Part shown: piece by piece, positions 21,958 through 33,996 of the stretch
How the letters are laid out: each line of letters opens with the position of its first letter
Numbering within the stretch: position 1 is the stretch's first letter
The notes under the pieces: generated by a model
The model's input: only the letters and a program-made list of their open reading frames with translations
What the model was told of the DNA's origin: nothing
Databases searched by the model: none
Program-made: the position numbers and the translations under genes
Assembly (NCBI RefSeq): GCF_032854445.1
Contig: NC_088295.1
Span: 78,396,028-78,460,027, forward strand
Direction: 5' to 3'
From: Liolophura sinensis
Lineage: Eukaryota > Mollusca > Polyplacophora > Chitonida > Chitonidae
DNA length: 64,000 nt

Positions 21958-24820
21958 ACTACGTTATCACTAACTTCATTTGATGTCTCCTAGCACAAAG
22001 GACTAATTGCTGTATGTAATCACAGGCGTTATACTCACTTCCAAAAGTGTCATATTTCTTCAATAAACGTTTGAAAATACATAGCCATTTGTACAGAATG
22101 ATAATACTTGACCTCTTTTATATCTGCAGATGATATGTTTTTATTTGTTCTGTCTCTAATGATTATGACGGCGTCAAACACCAATCAAACAGATCTAATG
22201 TCAATGCTAGTTGTTCAGGATTGTGTTTTTTTTGTTCTGTGTTCATGAGAACTATCTTTTGAAAACTTTATTTGTACATTTTGATTTCATACGCATGTGA
22301 TATATGTTTTGTGACATTAAGTTATTACATGCACTATAACATTATGCGGCCATTGCTTCTTCAACGATTAATAAGTGTATTTAGAGTACATATATTTTGG
22401 TGTAATTTTGTTTATCTTATGTATTTCTTTTCGACGAGAATAGCATAACATCATGCATATAATAAACTTTTTGAGTATATCAAATGTGCTGTCTTCTTTA
22501 TACACTGGATGAATCCTGACAATGCAGATATTTTAGCTCCGATATTGTGAGGAGGAGTGGGGGGGGGGGGGGCGTATACCCGTGTTAAACCACCGCCCTT
22601 TGACAAGTTACTGATCAGCTTTCCTAAGTGTGGCGCAAAGATATATACACTATATTATTAGACGGAACGTCGTAGGCCGCTTATTTTCACTGTGTTAGAT
22701 ACAGTGAGAGCGATCGAATCCACTAACTTGTAATAAGATGAAAATTATCGGAGCTTTTATTTGATTGATACAGGATGCATTTACCACTTAAGGTGCGTTT
22801 TTGTTTGAGCTAGTTTTCTCCGCAAATTGATCTGTAGGTTCAAATGTTTACTTGTTCTTTGATATCAGGAGTATCTTCGGAGTATATCAGAACACTTCGG
22901 TTCTGTCCCAACATATGTCGTTTAGCCTCTCTTTACTTAAACCAGCTACTTTAATTAAGTGAACAAAATTTCATTTAGAAAGACGCATCTCCCTGAAAGA
23001 AGGTAAAACAACCTACTTACTCCAAACGCAGTAAATATGATTACCTTAAACCGGACAATCTGTTATGTTTATCATTAACAGAACAAGACGATTATATTTT
23101 GATCCAGTGTGTCTATGTCGTTGCGTGAACAGTCATTGTTCACAGAGCGATAAAAAAGTTTGTTTCCGACATCTTTTTCGCAGACATACGTATCAAACAA
23201 GCAAGTGTTTCTCCCTCTGTCCTGAGTCAAGAATTTGTCCATACGCAAAATTTACAAAATTTGAGATGAAGTAAACTGACAACAGGCCGTATTTCATCGG
23301 TTACGTGTGACCATTTGCCAAATATCACACTGTCGTCGCTGCTCTGGTTTCACTCTTTATCCTTTCAGTCTTAATAGTATTGTACAATTCAATAGGAGAG
23401 AATTTGTAATTTAATCTAGCGAGGAGCAACGAAATTATGCATGAGCGTAGTGCTTCTTTAGTCATAACCTATCAACACAAAAACGGACTCCGGCTGGCCT
23501 TTTCTCTTGCGGTAAACATGAACTAGCAATTATGTGTACCAAAAAGTTTTCGGTATAATCTCATTCCAGATCTATACTATCACTGGACTGTCATAAAAAA
23601 TACACTAATATAGCCCAAACCATCTGTGGTCAGCATGTTATGGGAATAACTGTAATCACATCTGTATGACGTTGAGAAATCCACCCGGAACAAACTAGCT
23701 AATCCTTCAAATCAGGAGGTGAAGATTTGGTGACAAATTTAATCCGGAAAAATAATTGTCTGTGAAATATTTATCTGAGATATCTATATGCTTGGCGTCT
23801 TCTGTATGATTTAAAAAAAATATGCCATCTGTCGTTTTAATCGTGGAAAGCAAAGGGAAATGCACTAGTGGGCATTGAAGCCGCGCTTAAAACATAGATT
23901 TTATATGTCGCGATATTTTATGGAAATAATTGGGAAATAAGAGTTCAAATGCTCTAAGTTGCTTCCCTTTCTGAAATATCATATAGATGGTTTTCTATGA
24001 ATTTGAATTCGGTCCCCACCCACACTTCACGCCAGCTAAGCCTAGGATAGGAATTAATCAGTCCCTTAATCTTCTACTAATGTTTTTGTGTATGCATGTT
24101 GATATCCCTCAGTTGTCCATTTATGAGACAGCTCTATAGACCTTTCGTTCTACCGCTCTCTCTGGGTCACATTCACGCTAAAAAGTATGACAGAATAAAA
24201 ATTAGGCACGCTTCTTTTATTTACAGTGTTTATTTTCGTTACTAAATCATATATTTTGGGGTTGGTAAAAGCGCTGGGTATTCATTCTTTATTCTCCATT
24301 GCAGTGTAAGGTAAGGAAAGGAATTCACTGATATGGATTGTCTTCTGCAGTCTATTCTTTAAAACGTTGTTGTATTTTATTTCCTTGAACAAATCTCGCT
24401 CCCATCCGAGCAATATTTACTAAGCCCATATTGAAACACAAAGTCTTAAAGCCCATTAGTTTAACGTCTGGCTCTAATCTGAGATTAGAGTTATAGTTTT
24501 CCTTAAAAAGCAGGTATGACACTGTCCTAATCTTGTTATCTGGCGGCTTAAAACAATACGGACAGGTATGTAATCCAGACAGGTACGAACGCCTTATATG
24601 ACTGGCAGGAGAGGCCATACTGTCTCTTGTTACAGCTGCAAAGGTGAAACAATGGTCAACAATTGCAATAAAAACAAATCCATTTGCCCCTCCCATTTGT
24701 CAGACTTTGGTACCTGCATTTATTCTTCTAACGTGGAGCCCCTTTTAGCAAGCCCATTCCCTGAGTTCGCCCTTGCCATCTTGGTTCGTCTTAAAAGCAG
24801 CATGGGATCGTCGTTTGTGG
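21958..24820. other. Intergenic region between TspO-like cluster and small-protein family
   Basis: Contains the gene 4 3' UTR and a G run at about 22558-22572. I see no exon pair, SINE or inverted repeat in the remainder. Confidence 0.5.
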
Positions 24821-24892
24821 TATAAAAGCAGACATTTCTCCAGGGAACTTCAGTCTTGGCAGTAGTCACCAACACATCACGTCAACACGAAG
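24821..24892 (+). promoter_or_regulatory. TATA plus initiator core promoter of small-protein gene A
   Basis: TATAAAAG at 24821-24828 lies 31 bases before the A of TCAGTC (24852), the classical TATA-to-initiator spacing. The start codon follows 41 bases later, so the first exon includes the 5' UTR. Confidence 0.7.
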
Positions 24893-26367
24893 ATGGCCAG
24901 TCAGAACAAAGGAAACATCTGTCCCACACCGAGTACAGGGTGTGTCAAGACACCGACAAATACACAAGAAGGTAATGGGTTATCCAATCGACTGTAGTTG
25001 AAATCCTGCATTTTTTATATACGTTTAAACACTTATGTTTTTTTCAGCGTAGTTATTTTCGGTTTGACAGAACATATTGTTCGCATATTACACCCGTGTA
25101 TGTGTGTCAGTGACGACTCAGACCAAGGACGCTTAATAGTATATACGTAACCTACATGTTTGAAAGAGATGGAGCAAGTCTGTTCTTTATCCTTAACTTA
25201 AAAGTCATGCAATTCGTCTGCGGCCAAATTTACACAAACAATTTTGTTTTTACTTTTATTTCTCTTATTTTCCTTTTTCGTAAGTTATCTTGTTATCTTT
25301 TTGTAAAGTAATCATAATAAAAAAGCTTTTTCCCAGTGCGTGAAAAGCCATTGGCATGAGATTTGCGACGAATGTTATGATGACGTATATAAGGTCACGA
25401 TTATGTATATTAACTCAATACAGTCTTCGCTTTACCATGCAATAAATTCCTATGTGTGACAACTAACTTCGTAACTTGACAACAATGCAACCAAAAACGC
25501 TATCAAAAACTGGTGTTCTGTTATAGGGTCTAAATATCATTTTTTCTGCATGTTTATGTGCTAAAGAACAATTCCACTGTTAAGTGTGTCCATTAAGATG
25601 CTAAAAAGTCTAACTGGACTTCTCGGTGTGACATGCTTACTTACTAATTTAAGTGATGTTTTATGCCGTTCTCAAGATTATTTCAATACAATAACTTCGG
25701 TTATACTTACGGGAGGACACGGACACTTCGTTTGGCATATATGACAATCTCCCTGGGGTAAGGCCGCCTCAAAACTAACGACAGGTGTATTTGAACCTGC
25801 TATCTCAAAAGTCATAGGCCTGGCAGCCATAAAGTATTTTATTCTATCATTACTGAAAAAAAGCGTAATACGCTGCGATACGTCAAAAGACATACTCTCC
25901 ATTCAAAACAAGCCAGTCTTGTGCATGAAGATGCTTACCTGTACATGATTCATTTGAAACAAAGTTGGAAAAGTGGTTACAGGAAACTAATTATGTTGCA
26001 CTTTACAGACCCTCCAGACAGAGTGGTGACAATCGATATTGTTCCCTTCCAAGTGATTCCCACAATTTGGAAAGTCGAAGGATCCCTGAAATCCTGCATG
26101 AAAAAGACGACCAATGCGTCGTCCATTGAGAAGAGGTTACAGTTTAACAGAAAAGTTCACATACGCTACTACTTGAGTCATCCTCTCGTGGAATACAAGG
26201 GCATACGGAAACTTCTCAGTAATCTGAAAGGAAAGTTTCCTGTCAGGAAGGGACGTAACTCTACTTCTTCGAGGCGACTGAAGAGGACGGATGCGAACTT
26301 CATACCAAGTCGGATTGTTTCGGTGAGAAGAAGGCTGAGCAGAATCGGAGAATCACTGACTAGATGA
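24893..26367 (+). CDS. Small basic protein with PP1-docking-like motifs, gene A (145 aa)
   Basis: Exons 24893-24971 and 26009-26367 join in phase 1 (GAAG|GTAATG ... TTTACAG|AC). Exon 1 gives 26 polar residues (MASQNKGNICPTPSTGCVKT...). Exon 2 holds the family core: VTIDIVPFQVIPTIWK, GSLKSCMKK (residues 51-59), KRLQF (68-72) and HIRYYLSHPLVE (77-88), then a basic tail rich in R, K and S. In PP1 regulators a SILK motif precedes an RVxF motif, and a phi-phi pair lies about six residues after the RVxF F. Here SCMK, KRLQF and I78-R79 fall in that order and spacing, though L replaces V/I in the RVxF position, so docking is inferred. No signal peptide or membrane segment is seen. It is the most diverged member. 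A cytosolic or nuclear phosphatase-regulating role is a hypothesis. Confidence 0.72.
24972..26008 (+). other. Intron of small-protein gene A
   Basis: Contains a weak match to a SINE 3' end on the minus strand at about 25640-25700 (GTGATGTTTTATGCCGTTCT). Nothing else was recognised. Confidence 0.45.
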
Positions 26368-26617
26368 GAAACGCTGAGGAATTCGCACTTAGCTTTTAAA
26401 GTCGATGATAGATGTCTTTCAGTGCTGTATCTCATGTCTACGGTGCTGAATACTTTCTCATTTCAGTCTAGCTGAATTTACTGTGCTACCTTGAATATAT
26501 ATTGGCCTATATGTGTTGTTGAGGACATAAAGTATTATATAGTCTAAAACTCCGTCTTGGTTTAGAATTATTTCATAGCTCTTTAGGAATCGTTCATGTG
26601 CGCAGCTTTTGTTTGTG

Positions 26618-26812
26618 GTGATTTATTTATTTGATTGATGTCTTTATGCCGAACTCAAGAATAATTCACATATACCACGGTGGCCAGCATTATTGTGGGA
26701 GAAAAGCGGACAAAGCCCAAGGGAAACCCACGACCATGCGCACCATTGCTGCCAGGCCTTCCCAGGTGCGACCGGAGGGGACTGGACTCGAAGCGGTCAC
26801 ATCAGTTGGTGG
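26618..26812 (-). mobile_element. tRNA-derived SINE, minus strand
   Basis: The reverse complement reads the same body as the 12238 copy (GGAAGGCCTGGCAGCA, CATGGTCGTGGGTTTCCC, ATAATGCTGGCCACCGTGGT, TTCTTGAGTTCGGC, AATCAAATAAATAAATC). Confidence 0.75.
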
Positions 26813-27427
26813 GAGAATCATATTGTATGTAACGAAACAGACTGTCCAGTGTCACATAGGCACCACGTCAGAAGTAAAGAGTAAATTCTTGAAGGTTCAT
26901 GTATCAGCAGTTTTGACCATTGTGTTTCAAATAGGTCGATGCACGCGTATCTGATAGTGATCTGTGCTGCTTTTATATGCCGCTTGTACAGGATGGCCAT
27001 TGTGCTGTATTGGTCTTAATGGCAGTGTGCGATGCAGATTGGAAAATGTAGGTTTTGCCGAAAGTTGGGATACATGGACATAAAGTCAGATATGTCCATA
27101 AGTTATATTGCTTACAAAAGAAAACACCAAACAGTCATTAAGTAAATCTAACTTAATTTACATCACTTAGAACATTTGCTACCTGGTGCATAGGAAATTG
27201 TGAGATAGGGGCTGAGACCCATCCCCATTATATTACAGCCTACTTGACTGTGCCGACTTTAATGTGTCGGACCATTATCTACATTAGCTAACACAACCCC
27301 TGGAAAAAGTCTTGCTATTGGAATACTATTTTAAAACAAAACAGTTTCAAAATGACATCTGTCCACGGGCGGGACTTGACAGGTGTGCTTGTTGACAGGT
27401 GACCAGCCTTATTAAGTAACATGCGTT

Positions 27428-27640
27428 AATCCCTGGAACTCCTGCCGGCGATAACCTGCAGCCAAACCCCCAGCAAAGCGTGAACCGTGGGGTTTCACCC
27501 CTGAAAGTCCGGTGGATAAAAACCGCACCCACACCACCAGCAAAGCGTGAACCGTGGGGTTTCAACTCTGGAAGTCCTGTGGGTAAAAACCGCAGCCAAA
27601 CCACCAGCAAAGCGTGCACCGTGGGGTTTCAAACTTCAAG
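27428..27640. repeat. Tandem repeat, unit about 67 bp, about 3 copies
   Basis: CCAGCAAAGCGTGAACCGTG, GGGTTTCA, a GGAAGTCC-like segment and a GGTAAAAACCGCAGCCAAAC-like segment recur in order at about 27470, 27535 and 27602, with a decayed partial unit before them. Confidence 0.9.
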
Positions 27641-29089
27641 CTCTTGGAATCTTAGGGATCTAACAACTCTGTTAATGAATTTGTTTAAATCGCTTTTATA
27701 TAAAAAGTGTTTATAATGGCTATACATTCTTTCCCTCTTAAATAAACCTTGCCTCGGTGGTTCGACATTCACTAGCATGGCGGCATAATGCGAGATTTTT
27801 GTGAAATCAATTAAACGCAATGGAAAGGATCAAACATCTAAATAGAAAGGAACAATTTTCAGTATTATATTATAGTTTAGCCTGTGACATGTGAAAACGG
27901 CGAGACGAAAGCTTCACACTGTCAAAGCACTTCTAAGGGGCTCCGAATTCCCACACTAGCTTAAGGGAAGACCTTTATCTGCATAAACACTGACGAAGTC
28001 GTCACACAGACTAAAGCATTTTGTGGGGTCCTTGCATTAAAGGCTTCAGTTTAACACGTGTATCTAGTCGGAATAGCACGTTTTTTTGTTAAGGACACAT
28101 AACTTCTCAACTCAATCACGATAATAAGGCTTGAAAAGATTTTCAAATACTTAATATTGTATCATGGATTATCCATGTGTTTTTCCTTGGAGTTTCTCAC
28201 CTGGCTATTGATGTTCTTTCCACGAGTCAATGGGTGGTCGGTTAATTTCGTTTACCCCCTCCCCCAACTCTGACACAAACAAAGCCAAGATTTAGCAAGG
28301 TGTGCACGCTGGTAGTGAGGTGTTGCAATTAGATTGTGTCAAGCGGAACAAAAACATATTGGAAGCCGTCGTAACTGTTTAACCCCACAAACCTTCAAAG
28401 ATAGTCAATGTAGTCTACAGCTTACCCAAGGTGACTGGAGTAACTTTGTCTAAGTGAATCAAGGATCGTATTGCTGGTTATAACATCACGTCAGGTAACC
28501 AGGCAACCAAATCAGAACTATACTCTTTCTGACATTCGTTTCTTTGGCAAGTCGCCCATCAACCGCCTTGTCTTAAACGGTAAGGAATACTCAGACGTAT
28601 TTATAAGATACCATGCGGTCGTTCTGAATGTCAAATTTGTCAATCCCTATCTTTTCCTACCTCTTTCCTTTTAATGTGGGCTATTCCCGTGCTAGGATCT
28701 TAGATGCAAGACCACACGAAAACCTATGCAGCGAGATTGTCGCAGCTATGGCGAATTTGCGAATGCATTTGTATAGTTTTTAATGCCGATGTTAGGATGT
28801 GCATTGGATGATATGTGAGATAGTGGCTATGTAAAAACAAGATACCTGAACACATGGGAAATGTAACATCCTGCATGTAAAATAAGCGTTACTATCAAGT
28901 CTGTAATGGCGTTAAATTGAAAATGTCGAATACGATGTTCAACGGTAAAATCTAAATAATTGATAATAAGCAGATTGCTGCTGAAATGGCACACTTTATA
29001 TATACTGTCTAGTGGAAATAATGTACAGTGGCCTTGCCCTAAATAAATATGGATTTATCCCTCATTATATTCGAATGCAGTCTTCCAAC

Positions 29090-30627
29090 ATGGCCCCAGA
29101 TATAATGTGTGAACGACCCAGTCAAGGCGAGTCCAGCCAGTCCTCGAACTTGGACCATTCTGAAGGTTCCTGTTTGACCCTGTCTCCAGGTAAAGTAACA
29201 GATGCGTAATAGGCGATAAGTTTTGTGTTCATAAAAGACTTTAACAATAATCAAGAAATCGGGTTCAATTGTCTGTTTGCTATAGGATTTACCGCCGCTT
29301 CTAGTTTTATATTCATTAGCATCATGATGGTGTCACATTGAAACATGTTGGTCACAATGTTCATTTTATTCACAATGCTGCCTAGCCGGAGCGCTATGCC
29401 CAAGGGACATGTTGGTGCCATTTGTTCAAATGTAAGCCAGTGGTAAATCTCAATGCTAGTTTTATTCTAATATAATGTAAACTGCGCCTAATTTAGCCTG
29501 GAATCAAGTTAATATCTGACTTGAATCATAATACACATCTGAACAACTGACCCCATGAAGTCTTGAAGCACGCCCGGCTCACACGGTATTGTAGTACATC
29601 AGACAAACAAGTACTCCGGGGCGTCCGTGACCGAGGTGATTAGCGTGCTATCGTGGTGCAATGACACAGGAGCCTCTCACCAGTGCGGTCGTCCTGAGTT
29701 CAAGTCCAGGGCATGTAGGCTTCCTTTCCGACCATACGTGGGAAGTTCTTCCGGCAACCTGCGGATGGCCGTGGGTTTCCCCCCGAGCTCTGCCCGGTTT
29801 ACTCCCACCATAATGATGATCGCCGTCTTATCAGTTTTTCAGTTAGAGAATTCACTAAATCCAGGACAGTTGTCTGTCAGCAGAATTCTGACTGACGACA
29901 TCATTGAACTCTCACTATACACAAGTCCATTATCGTAATATTGCTAAATCCTTTTAAACCCAACAAAAACAAATTGACGGGATACTCTAAAAATATAACA
30001 TCATACATGCCCGTTTGGCCTGCTTAATAAAACAGCCTCAAAACTGCTTCAAGCCGCATGCTGTATATCTTGACTGTTTTTTTTACAGGCATTATACAAT
30101 ATTATAATCTATACGTTTTTAATTTTTCCTGTATATGAAACCGATTCTTAATTTAATTAACAGCATTATGGTATTGTGTTCAAACAAACCTACCATATAT
30201 TTGGGTTCTACAATGCTTTAACGCACAACAACCTGCGTTTAATTCAATGCTATTGCACATATTTATCTCTGACGCTTAATTGATCACAGGGCCAGTGGAT
30301 GAAGTTGGGACAAAAGTAACAACGACTGCTCAACCGGTGATTCCCAGACTGTGGACAGGAGAAGTCAGCTTGAAGTCCTGTCTGAAGAAACAAAACAATC
30401 CATTTCCAAAGAAAGCTAGTCAAGTTCGTTTCAGTCCACGAACGGAATTCCGGTATTATCTGAGCTGCCCTTTGGTGGCGGAGTCGGGTTTCAAACGGAT
30501 AATCAGTACCTTAAAGGGGAAAATAGCTGCTGTGAAAGGAAACAAAAATTCAGGGAGAATAAAACAAGCTTGTTTTATGTCGAAACGGTTCGGTAGAAGT
30601 GGGGTCTATGTTATCGAAAGTTCATAG
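29090..30627 (+). CDS. Small basic protein with PP1-docking-like motifs, gene B (145 aa)
   Basis: Exons 29090-29189 and 30290-30627 join in phase 1 (CCAG|GTAAAG ... TCACAG|GG). The start exon begins just after an acceptor (GAATGCAG at 29080), so a 5' noncoding exon lies upstream. Exon 1 encodes MAPDIMCERPSQGESSQSSN and more; the MAP.IM start is shared with the six array copies. Exon 2 carries KVTTTAQPVIPRLW, VSLKSCLKKQ (59-68), SQVRFS (77-82), EFRYYLSCPLVAES (86-99) and KRIISTLKGK, then a 28-residue tail that the array copies lack. SCLK, QVRF and F87-R88 match the order and spacing of SILK, RVxF and phi-phi docking motifs, although the basic residue usually just before the RVxF core is absent. 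ATTAAA at 30694-30699 may serve polyadenylation. This copy is intermediate between gene A and the array. Confidence 0.78.
29190..30289 (+). other. Intron of small-protein gene B
   Basis: Contains one plus-strand SINE at 29618-29835; otherwise no recognisable feature. Confidence 0.5.
29618..29835 (+). mobile_element. tRNA-derived SINE in intron of gene B
   Basis: GGCGTCCGTGACCGAGGTGA, GCAATGACACAGGAGCCTCT, GAGTTCAAGTCCAGGGCATG, CAACCTGCGGATGGCCGTGG and CCCACCATAATGATGATCGC keep the family order. The B box GAGTTCAAGTC is intact; the AT-rich tail is missing. Confidence 0.8.
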
Positions 30628-31762
30628 CGCTGTTATGTAACACAAAGTTGTCAGTGCTGTTTGTTGATACGTTTTGAAGTATATTATGTTAAATTAAACG
30701 GTTAAAACATAAATGATTATATTGTGTTGTTACTTATTCATTCTTCACCTGGATGTCATCTTGACGCTGAAAGTTATGGTAAATACGCCTACCTGAATGG
30801 TGGAACACGGCGTGATTTTACTTCAGCAACGCACGAGAAAACCGTGCAATATACTCCTTTTTTATTATCGCACCTTTTTATGTGTACACGTTTGGAGGCC
30901 AGGTGGTTAATTGCTTTCAACCAACAAAATCAAACACAAGAGTCTCTCTTAAGTCCATCAACGTGTAACATGCAACCCATATTGCTTTCAGTGTGTGTAA
31001 TCACTGTGCATGGGCCTTTTGTTTAGGCCTATTTGATTCACACTTGTTTACACAATATTCAAGAATTTTTCAAGCACACGATGCTTTTTAGTTATGGATG
31101 TCCAAAAGTGAAGTACCTGCCCATAATTTATCTGGATGGCTGGTAATCTTCCTGATCTGCCGCCGAACTACAGAAAGAGTTGAGTTCAAGCCTCTGTCCG
31201 GCCTCAAAGGCCAAGGCCGATGGAATGCGGTGAAAACGACGCATTGGCTGTATGAAGTGGTAGGAGTTAATACATTAAATGTGCAAAAGATCGTAATTTC
31301 CAATGCACACGCGGACGGAAAGCGAATCCAATGACAGAAAGCAAAGAAAGGGGAGTAACCAAGCTTGGCAAATCCTTAATTGAACAGGGCCAAGGCACAC
31401 CGTTTAACAACATCCTCAAACTTCACATGAAGGTAAAAAGTTTTGTTTCCATGAACTCCGCTTGCGCATTGGTCCAATCAACATTGTACAACTTATCCCG
31501 ATTTTCTTCAACAGACGATAAACAAGTTGATCTGGGACATCTAGTACTTACATGTATTGGTGTGCCTCTAAATGGTGACGTTATCTTCCTCTGGAGAATG
31601 GCTAGCCCCTGAATTCGCTCCCTCGCTCTGAATCGGCTGCGGTTTTCGTAAGGATAACCAGGCCCCTGGAGAAGTACATTATCTTTCTCTGGGCTATGAT
31701 TAATTTACAATTCTGACTAGTCAGATATTTCACCCATAAACCTGGCCTTCGCCATACGCCCT

Positions 31763-31835
31763 CTGTGGCTCAGACATTTGAATGAATGATTATGGCTTAA
31801 CGTTACATCAGCAATATCTCAGCCATATCGCAGGC
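31763..31835 (-). mobile_element. 3' end of a dispersed repeat, copy 1
   Basis: GAATGAATGATTATGGCTTA, CATCAGCAATATCTCAGCCA and TATCGCAGGCG match 54866-54930 almost base for base. The ATTCATTCA end suggests the tail of a minus-strand SINE-like element. Confidence 0.5.
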
Positions 31836-32131
31836 GCAGGAACTCGAAAAACTTGAAGTAAATTTGCCGGGATTTTCCCAAGTGTGAGACACAGATTATG
31901 GGACCGATTCTACAAAGCCATATCTGACTATAGTAATAATGTAAAATCTTTCCATAACGCCAAGTTTTTGGTATTGAAAGTTGAAACTCTATAAATCCGA
32001 AAAAAGCTTTAACCAATGTCTTTGTGGAATTGACCCCAGATACCCAGCTGCTTCAAAGTGTATGCCACGTATGCTTCCACAAAGAACTTCACGCCAGAGC
32101 ACATGAGCGTCTTCTGAGAACGACGGGGGCA

Positions 32132-32356
32132 GAGTGAGTGAGTGAGTGCTTGGGGTTTAACGTCGTACTTTATAATTTTTCAGTGATATGACGATAAAGG
32201 AATCCTTACAGTGCATGTAATGTGCCTTCTTGTTGTTGGACGGATTTCCACCGCTCTTTCATCTGGCGCTGTTTCACTGAGAAACCTTACCGAGGGCAAG
32301 TAAGCCGACCCACCCGAGCCATTATACTGATACGCGTCAACCAGCGGTTGCAACGG
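32132..32356 (-). mobile_element. Second SINE family, 5' truncated, minus strand
   Basis: The reverse complement of the copy at 53763: the GAGTGAGTGAGTGCTTGGGG tail, then GTTTAACGTCGTACT, a TCATATGACGA-like segment, GGATTTCCACCGCTCTTT, and CGAGCCATTATACTGATACG. The tRNA-like head is absent. Confidence 0.8.
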
Positions 32357-33109
32357 GTTGCAATCTTGAGTCTGAGACTGGGTTGGAATCAACACCTAAT
32401 GTCTGGTATAGTCCATTTCGTTTAACGTGCCGCTTATATTCAGCTGTCTGAAGAAAGTCGGTCACTCTACAAACAATTGTCTTTTGTCTTTGACACGGCA
32501 CAACACATGTTCTACACACTGATATGTTGGACGTATGTCTTCGGCTTGTTTTCGACATGAATAACTGAGTGCCTCAGGTGCCATCACAAATCAATGTACA
32601 TGTACGAGAAGAAACAAATATGGCGTTTACTGTTGATGGGCTTCACTCAGGTCCGAAAAGGTGTCTGATTTTTGTCAGTCATGATGAGACACAGATCACC
32701 CTGACCTCTCCTGATCGTTGGTGTTGTTCAACTTGTGCTATAATCATCGAAATATCGCTGGACTAAAATTTTGAACAATCAGATCCAGCTAACATGGTGC
32801 GAAGATAAGTTTGGCTTTCCGAAATGTTAAAACGATTATCTCCATCCAGTTATAAAAATGCTGAATATACCGTTAAGGAAATCTTTAAAATTTACGGTTA
32901 CATATAGTATTGTTACTTAAATCTAGGATCACGTTGCCTGTTAAAAAATAGTGTTGGGATTACAAAAAGTGGTTTATGACACTTGCGCTTTCATCCGGAC
33001 AACACTGTTCACTATGATATCACAAAATGGGTGGTGCATCCAACTGTTGACCATTCTTCTGCTGACAATTATCGTTCCGATGTCATGTATTGTGAGTAAT
33101 CAGGGGATT

Positions 33110-33269
33110 AAATTTACAAGAGGCTTGATCGTGACGATAGTTCACAATGATATAGCTATGGCTGGCCACAGTGTGTGTATAGAAAACGCAACCCAAGTTG
33201 ACTCGAAACTTCCAACACGTATATATGGAAATGGTTTCTTAAGAATTTATATTTCATCTCGTGTTCATC
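33110..33269 (+). repeat. Orphan copy of the upstream module, left of the array
   Basis: GGCTTGATCGTGACGATAGT, TCACAATGATATAGCTATGG and GAAACTTCCAACACGTATAT parallel the region before each array gene (33540-33715 and so on). Here no gene exon follows directly; the sequence passes into the first array unit at about 33270. It is probably the scar of an unequal exchange at the array edge. Confidence 0.65.
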
Positions 33270-33509
33270 TGCCGTGTTTTATTTTTCCACCACACCATGC
33301 TTTGCATCAAAAACATTTGCGGGTGAATATAGAATTCAAATATTACGTTTCAGTTGTAAGTTGTTATGTTACATTTTTCACAAAATCGTGTTTTCGTAAT
33401 GACTTTTGAATTTGGAGTAATTTTGTAGAAATGTATAAGAATATTAGAACTGACACTTAACATGGGCGGAACATGAAGCTTTCTATAACATCACCCTCCT
33501 GCTGACAAT

Positions 33510-33797
33510 GTTAAGACATCAAGAGATTAAAGATTACAAATGGCTTGATCGTGACAACAGTTCACAAAGATACATCTATGGCTGGCCACTGTGTGTGTAC
33601 AGACCCCCCGTAGTACAAACGCATCAGTCAAAACGCAATCCAAGCTCATCAGAAATTTCCAACACGTATATAATAGGAACGGTTTCTTAAGAATTTATAT
33701 TTCATCTTGTGTTCGTCAGTATCAGTGTGTTATCCAGTTTATGATTTACGCCAAACGTCCCAGATTTTATTTAAGACGTTTAACAGCATTTGTCAAG
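33510..33797 (+). promoter_or_regulatory. Upstream module and 5' noncoding exon, array unit 1
   Basis: Shows, in order, the module GGCTTGATCGTGACAACAGT at 33540, a GAAATTTCC dyad, TATATAA at 33667-33673, TTATATTT, a TCAGTATCAGTG initiator-like stretch near 33718, and the donor GTCAAG|GTAAGG, with the noncoding exon ending at 33797. The acceptor TTTACAG|ATAAAG at 33983 leads 13 bases before the ATG. Equivalent exons end at 37261, 40696, 44391, 47851 and 51271 in units 2 to 6. The transcription start is not certain, since two TATA-like sequences are present. Confidence 0.5.
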
Positions 33798-33996
33798 GTA
33801 AGGTATACACAATGTACTAAATAGTCAGAACGGCAAAACTATTAGTTCTGTTAGAAGTCACAGAGAGTAAAACGTTTGTGTTGGACATCAGCCCATTTCA
33901 CATAAAGTTTACATTTCCTGATCTGTGTTATCCTGATCAGTTGGATAATGTATCATTGTTATTCTCAATTATTCTCTTTACAGATAAAGATTCAAA

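Larger units (their letters stand above)
26368..29089. other. Intergenic region between small-protein genes A and B
   Basis: Holds a minus-strand SINE (26618) and a 67-bp tandem repeat (27428). No convincing exon was found elsewhere. The 5' noncoding exon of gene B should lie here, because an acceptor precedes its ATG, but I could not place it. Confidence 0.45.
30628..33110. other. Intergenic region before the tandem array
   Basis: Contains the gene B 3' UTR, a short repeat tail at 31763-31835 that recurs at 54866-54930 (TGAATGATTATGGCTTAACG), and a minus-strand SINE at 32132. No gene was recognised. Confidence 0.5.

Noticed and set aside
31125-31170. Match to the TspO-like exon (GATCTGCCGCCGAA, LICRR)
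   Set aside because: Similarity covers only about 16 bases with no flanking match; probably chance.
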